Source of the DNA: Dehalococcoidia bacterium
GTDB taxonomy: Bacteria; Chloroflexota; Dehalococcoidia; SAR202; UBA11138
Assembly: GCA_012270665.1 (NCBI GenBank)
Contig: JAAXHY010000318.1
Span: 1-7,764, forward strand
Direction: 5' to 3'
Length of the DNA stretch: 7,764 nt
Shown: positions 6,156 through 7,764 of the stretch, one piece after another
Layout: each line of letters opens with the position of its first letter
Position numbering within the stretch: position 1 is the stretch's first letter
The notes under the pieces: model-generated
Databases searched by the model: none
Told to the model about the DNA's origin: nothing
What the model saw: only the letters and a program-made list of their open reading frames with translations
Position numbers and translations under genes: made by a program

Positions 6156-7256
6156 ATGAAGATAACGAATGTGAAGGTGGAGATGTTCAACTGGAGGTCG
6201 GAGCCGTGGAAGACGGGGGTGGGGACGACGTTCGGGGATACGCGGCAGCTTGGGATCGTTACGGTGGAGACGGATGAGGGTGTGAATGGGAACGCTTTCC
6301 TGGGGTCGTCGCGGATGGGGGCGAATCACTTCGCGCCAGGGCTGATCGAGTTCATCAAGCCGATTGTGATGGGGCGGAATCCGCAGGACATCGGGGCTAT
6401 CTGGTGGGATATGTGGAAGATGAACCGGTCGGTCTCGACGTATGTGATCGGGGCGATTGACATCTGCCTTTGGGACATCAATGGGAAGATAGCGGGACAG
6501 CCGATTCACAGGCTGCTTGGGACGTGCAAGGACTCTGTTCCGGTGTACTCGAGCACGGCGTACTGGGAGACGAAGGAGGAGTACGCGGAGGAGGCGATAC
6601 GGTTCAAGGAGATGGGCTGGACGGCGCACAAGATCCATCCGCACGGGGATCCGATGTATGACATCGAGATATGCCAGGCTGTGCGGGAGGCGGTGGGCGA
6701 CGACATGAAGCTGATGCTGGACTCGATGTGGGCGTACCAGTACGAGGACGCGATGCGGGTCGGCAGGGCCATCGAGGAGCTGAATTACTACTGGTACGAG
6801 GACCCGCTGGTGGAGGAGGACATCTACAACTACGTGAAGCTGCACCAGAAGCTGGATATTCCTATCATGTCCACGGAGTACGCTCCGGGCAGATATTACG
6901 GAATGACGTCCTGGATCACGCAGTACGCGACGGACATCCTGCGCGGCGACGTGGCGGTGACTGGCGGTATCACTCCGATGGTGCGGTTGTGTCACCTGGC
7001 GGAGGGGTTCAACATGAAGTGCGAGATTCATCACGGCGGGAATTCGCTGAACAACGTGGCGAATCTGCACATCACGATGGCTGTGCCGAACTGCGAGTTC
7101 TTCGAGTTCTTTCCGTGTACCGGAGATAATATGTACGGGCTGGTGAACGATATTGATATGACGGGCGGCGTGGTTCACGCGCCGACGGAGCCGGGCCTGG
7201 GGTACGAGATAGATTGGGGACTTGTGAAGCGGGAATATACGGGGACGGCGGAGTGA
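6156..7256 (+). CDS. Mandelate racemase/muconate lactonizing enzyme-family protein (enolase superfamily)
   Basis: The protein has 366 residues, the usual length. The N-terminal capping domain (1-125) includes the mobile loop around 18-30 (WKTGVGTTFGDTR) and GAIDICLWDINGK (99-111). The barrel follows with K159-x-H161, metal ligands D189 (LMLDSM), E215 (YEDPL) and E241 (STEY), spaced 26 and 26 residues apart as in mandelate racemase, then D265 in GDVAVTGGIT and H292 in HHGG, 27 apart like the Asp-His dyad of that enzyme, and E314/E317 near the position of its electrophilic Glu. Family members abstract the proton alpha to a carboxylate to racemise, cycloisomerise or dehydrate acids, often sugar acids. 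The K-x-H in place of K-x-K means the usual second lysine is absent, so substrate and outcome cannot be named. Shine-Dalgarno AAAGGG lies about 8 nt before ATG 6156. A soluble catabolic enzyme; families like this are expanded in SAR202-type Chloroflexota. Confidence 0.93.
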   Translation: MKITNVKVEMFNWRSEPWKTGVGTTFGDTRQLGIVTVETDEGVNGNAFLGSSRMGANHFAPGLIEFIKPIVMGRNPQDIGAIWWDMWKMNRSVSTYVIGAIDICLWDINGKIAGQPIHRLLGTCKDSVPVYSSTAYWETKEEYAEEAIRFKEMGWTAHKIHPHGDPMYDIEICQAVREAVGDDMKLMLDSMWAYQYEDAMRVGRAIEELNYYWYEDPLVEEDIYNYVKLHQKLDIPIMSTEYAPGRYYGMTSWITQYATDILRGDVAVTGGITPMVRLCHLAEGFNMKCEIHHGGNSLNNVANLHITMAVPNCEFFEFFPCTGDNMYGLVNDIDMTGGVVHAPTEPGLGYEIDWGLVKREYTGTAE

Positions 7257-7330
7257 GTGTCAGTTAGGAATTGGGAAGGGGTGTCTGGTGTGTGGCGCGC
7301 CGGAGCCGGGGGTTGGCAGAGCAGTGGGAG

Positions 7331-7381
7331 GTCGTGACGCGAATAGATATAGAGGAGGCGGGGAAGCGCCTGATGACCTAG
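7331..7381 (+). pseudogene. Remnant of a Phd-type antitoxin (N-terminal fragment)
   Basis: Translation in this frame gives VVTRIDIEEAGKRLMT and then a TAG at 7379. The pattern of a short strand, then I-x-EAGKRLM, matches the first helix of Phd/YefM antitoxins (as in MKTVxIxEAKxRLxxLL). The rest of such a protein, some 60 residues, is missing. No credible start codon with a ribosome binding site precedes it. It reads in line with the VapC fragment that follows, as expected for the antitoxin half of a decayed locus. The match is short, so alone it would be weak. Confidence 0.5.
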
Positions 7382-7562
7382 ACATTCAGATAGACCGGGC
7401 GCGTTTTGTTCGGCTTTTCATCACTTTCGACCATGCGGAATTGGCGGGCAGGCTGCCGATGTATCACAGGATCCGTTCGACAGGACGCTGGTGGCGCAGG
7501 TGAAGGACCTGGTTCTGGTGACGCGGGATGGGGTGGATGTCATGGCGGCGTCTGGAATATGA
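7382..7562 (+). pseudogene. Frameshifted C-terminal remnant of a VapC-type PIN toxin
   Basis: Two frames must be joined. The first (about 7396-7467) gives RLFITFDHAELAGRLPMYH; the second (7470-7562) gives DPFDRTLVAQVKDLVLVTRD, then GVDVMAASGI and a TGA. Joined, this is the C-terminal signature of VapC proteins: ITxxHAxxAGxLPxxHRDPFDRxLxAQA...LxLVTRD. The break falls in CACAGGATCCG, where one G is lacking for H-R-D. About two residues also seem lost between AQ and LVLVTRD. The N-terminal half, with the first metal Asp, is absent. It is a dead toxin and cannot make a PIN domain. A 1-nt sequencing error could explain the frameshift but not the missing half. Confidence 0.75.
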
Positions 7563-7569
7563 TGGCGAC

Positions 7570-7610
7570 GACGCGCTCCCGACATCCATCACGTCGGGAG
7601 CGCGTCTTTT
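7570..7610 (+). terminator. Rho-independent terminator, 14-bp perfect stem
   Basis: Bases 7570-7583 and 7593-7606 are perfectly complementary (14 bp, GC-rich) with a 9-nt loop, followed by TTTT at 7607-7610. It lies 8 bp past the toxin-remnant stop and should end transcripts from the enolase-type gene. It is also 17 bp past the stop of the convergent LRR gene; on that strand the stem lacks a U-tract, so it may end that transcript less efficiently. Confidence 0.85.
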
Positions 7611-7623
7611 AGGGCTGATTCGG

Positions 7624-7764
7624 CTATGGGGCGCAGAAGGGCAGATCGAGGTCGTACAACGACACATCCCGCAAGGCGTCGGGGACGCACCCAGTTAACT
7701 GGTTGCCGTCTAGCCACAGTGATGTCAGGTTGGACAGACTGCCCAGTTCGGACGGGATACTGCC
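7624..7764 (-). CDS. Leucine-rich-repeat protein, C-terminal end (cut by window edge)
   Basis: The reverse strand gives 46 residues ending in TAG at 7624. GSIPSELGSLSNLTSLWLDG followed by NQLTGCVPDAL is one and a half plant-type leucine-rich repeats (LxxLxxLxLxxNxLTGxIP). The tail, LYDLDLPFCAP, closes the solenoid with a Cys. Such proteins in bacteria are mostly secreted or surface-exposed and bind other proteins, but the signal peptide, if any, is outside the window. It converges on the enolase-type gene across the terminator at 7570-7610. Confidence 0.85.
   Translation of the reverse strand, partial: GSIPSELGSLSNLTSLWLDGNQLTGCVPDALRDVSLYDLDLPFCAP

Noticed and set aside
1..7764. CRISPR array, tRNA genes or insertion sequences.
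   Set aside because: No regularly spaced repeats, no cloverleaf-like segments and no transposase or terminal inverted repeats were seen on either strand.

Overview
The window is a stretch of a bacterial chromosome with moderately high G+C. The core genes prefer G/C at third positions. The mix of genes fits a Chloroflexota (Dehalococcoidia/SAR202-like) bacterium: a long-form hibernation factor, a bacterial type-A-like RNase P RNA, an enolase-superfamily enzyme of the mandelate racemase type, a plant-type leucine-rich-repeat protein and scattered PIN-domain toxin modules. That placement is an inference from gene content and style. No phylogenetic marker was compared.

Layout, left to right. (1) Minus strand, 1-824: the N-terminal 76 codons of serine hydroxymethyltransferase (glyA) lie 14 bp downstream of a complete long-form ribosome hibernation promoting factor (hpf), probably as one operon. 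The leader of this operon holds a perfect 10-bp GAAA-loop hairpin behind an extended -10 box. (2) Minus strand, 1097-2119: an unusual protein with a nucleoside-deoxyribosyltransferase-like domain followed by an XRE helix-turn-helix. (3) Plus strand, 2506-3351: a classical short-chain dehydrogenase. (4) Plus strand, 3404-3763: the RNase P RNA gene rnpB, with its closing P1 helix visible. (5) Plus strand, 3887-5104: a complete HK97-family phage portal protein with its own -35/-10 promoter and no other phage gene beside it. (6) Minus strand, 5140-5849: a DUF104-type antitoxin overlapping a PIN-domain toxin by 4 bp. (7) Plus strand, 6156-7256: a mandelate racemase/muconate lactonizing enzyme-like protein with a complete metal site. 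(8) 7331-7562: remains of a second toxin-antitoxin locus, a Phd-like antitoxin start and the C-terminal half of a VapC-type PIN toxin, broken by a stop codon, a large deletion and a 1-nt frameshift. (9) 7570-7610: a strong terminator hairpin. (10) 7624-7764, minus strand: the C-terminus of a leucine-rich-repeat protein that runs off the window.

The genes do not form one pathway. hpf-glyA and rnpB are housekeeping, the dehydrogenase and the enolase-type enzyme are catabolic enzymes of unknown substrate, and the rest is accessory: a possible defence or regulatory fusion protein, an orphan portal, one live toxin-antitoxin pair and one dead one. The two most notable items are the NDT-like/XRE fusion and the orphan portal next to rnpB.
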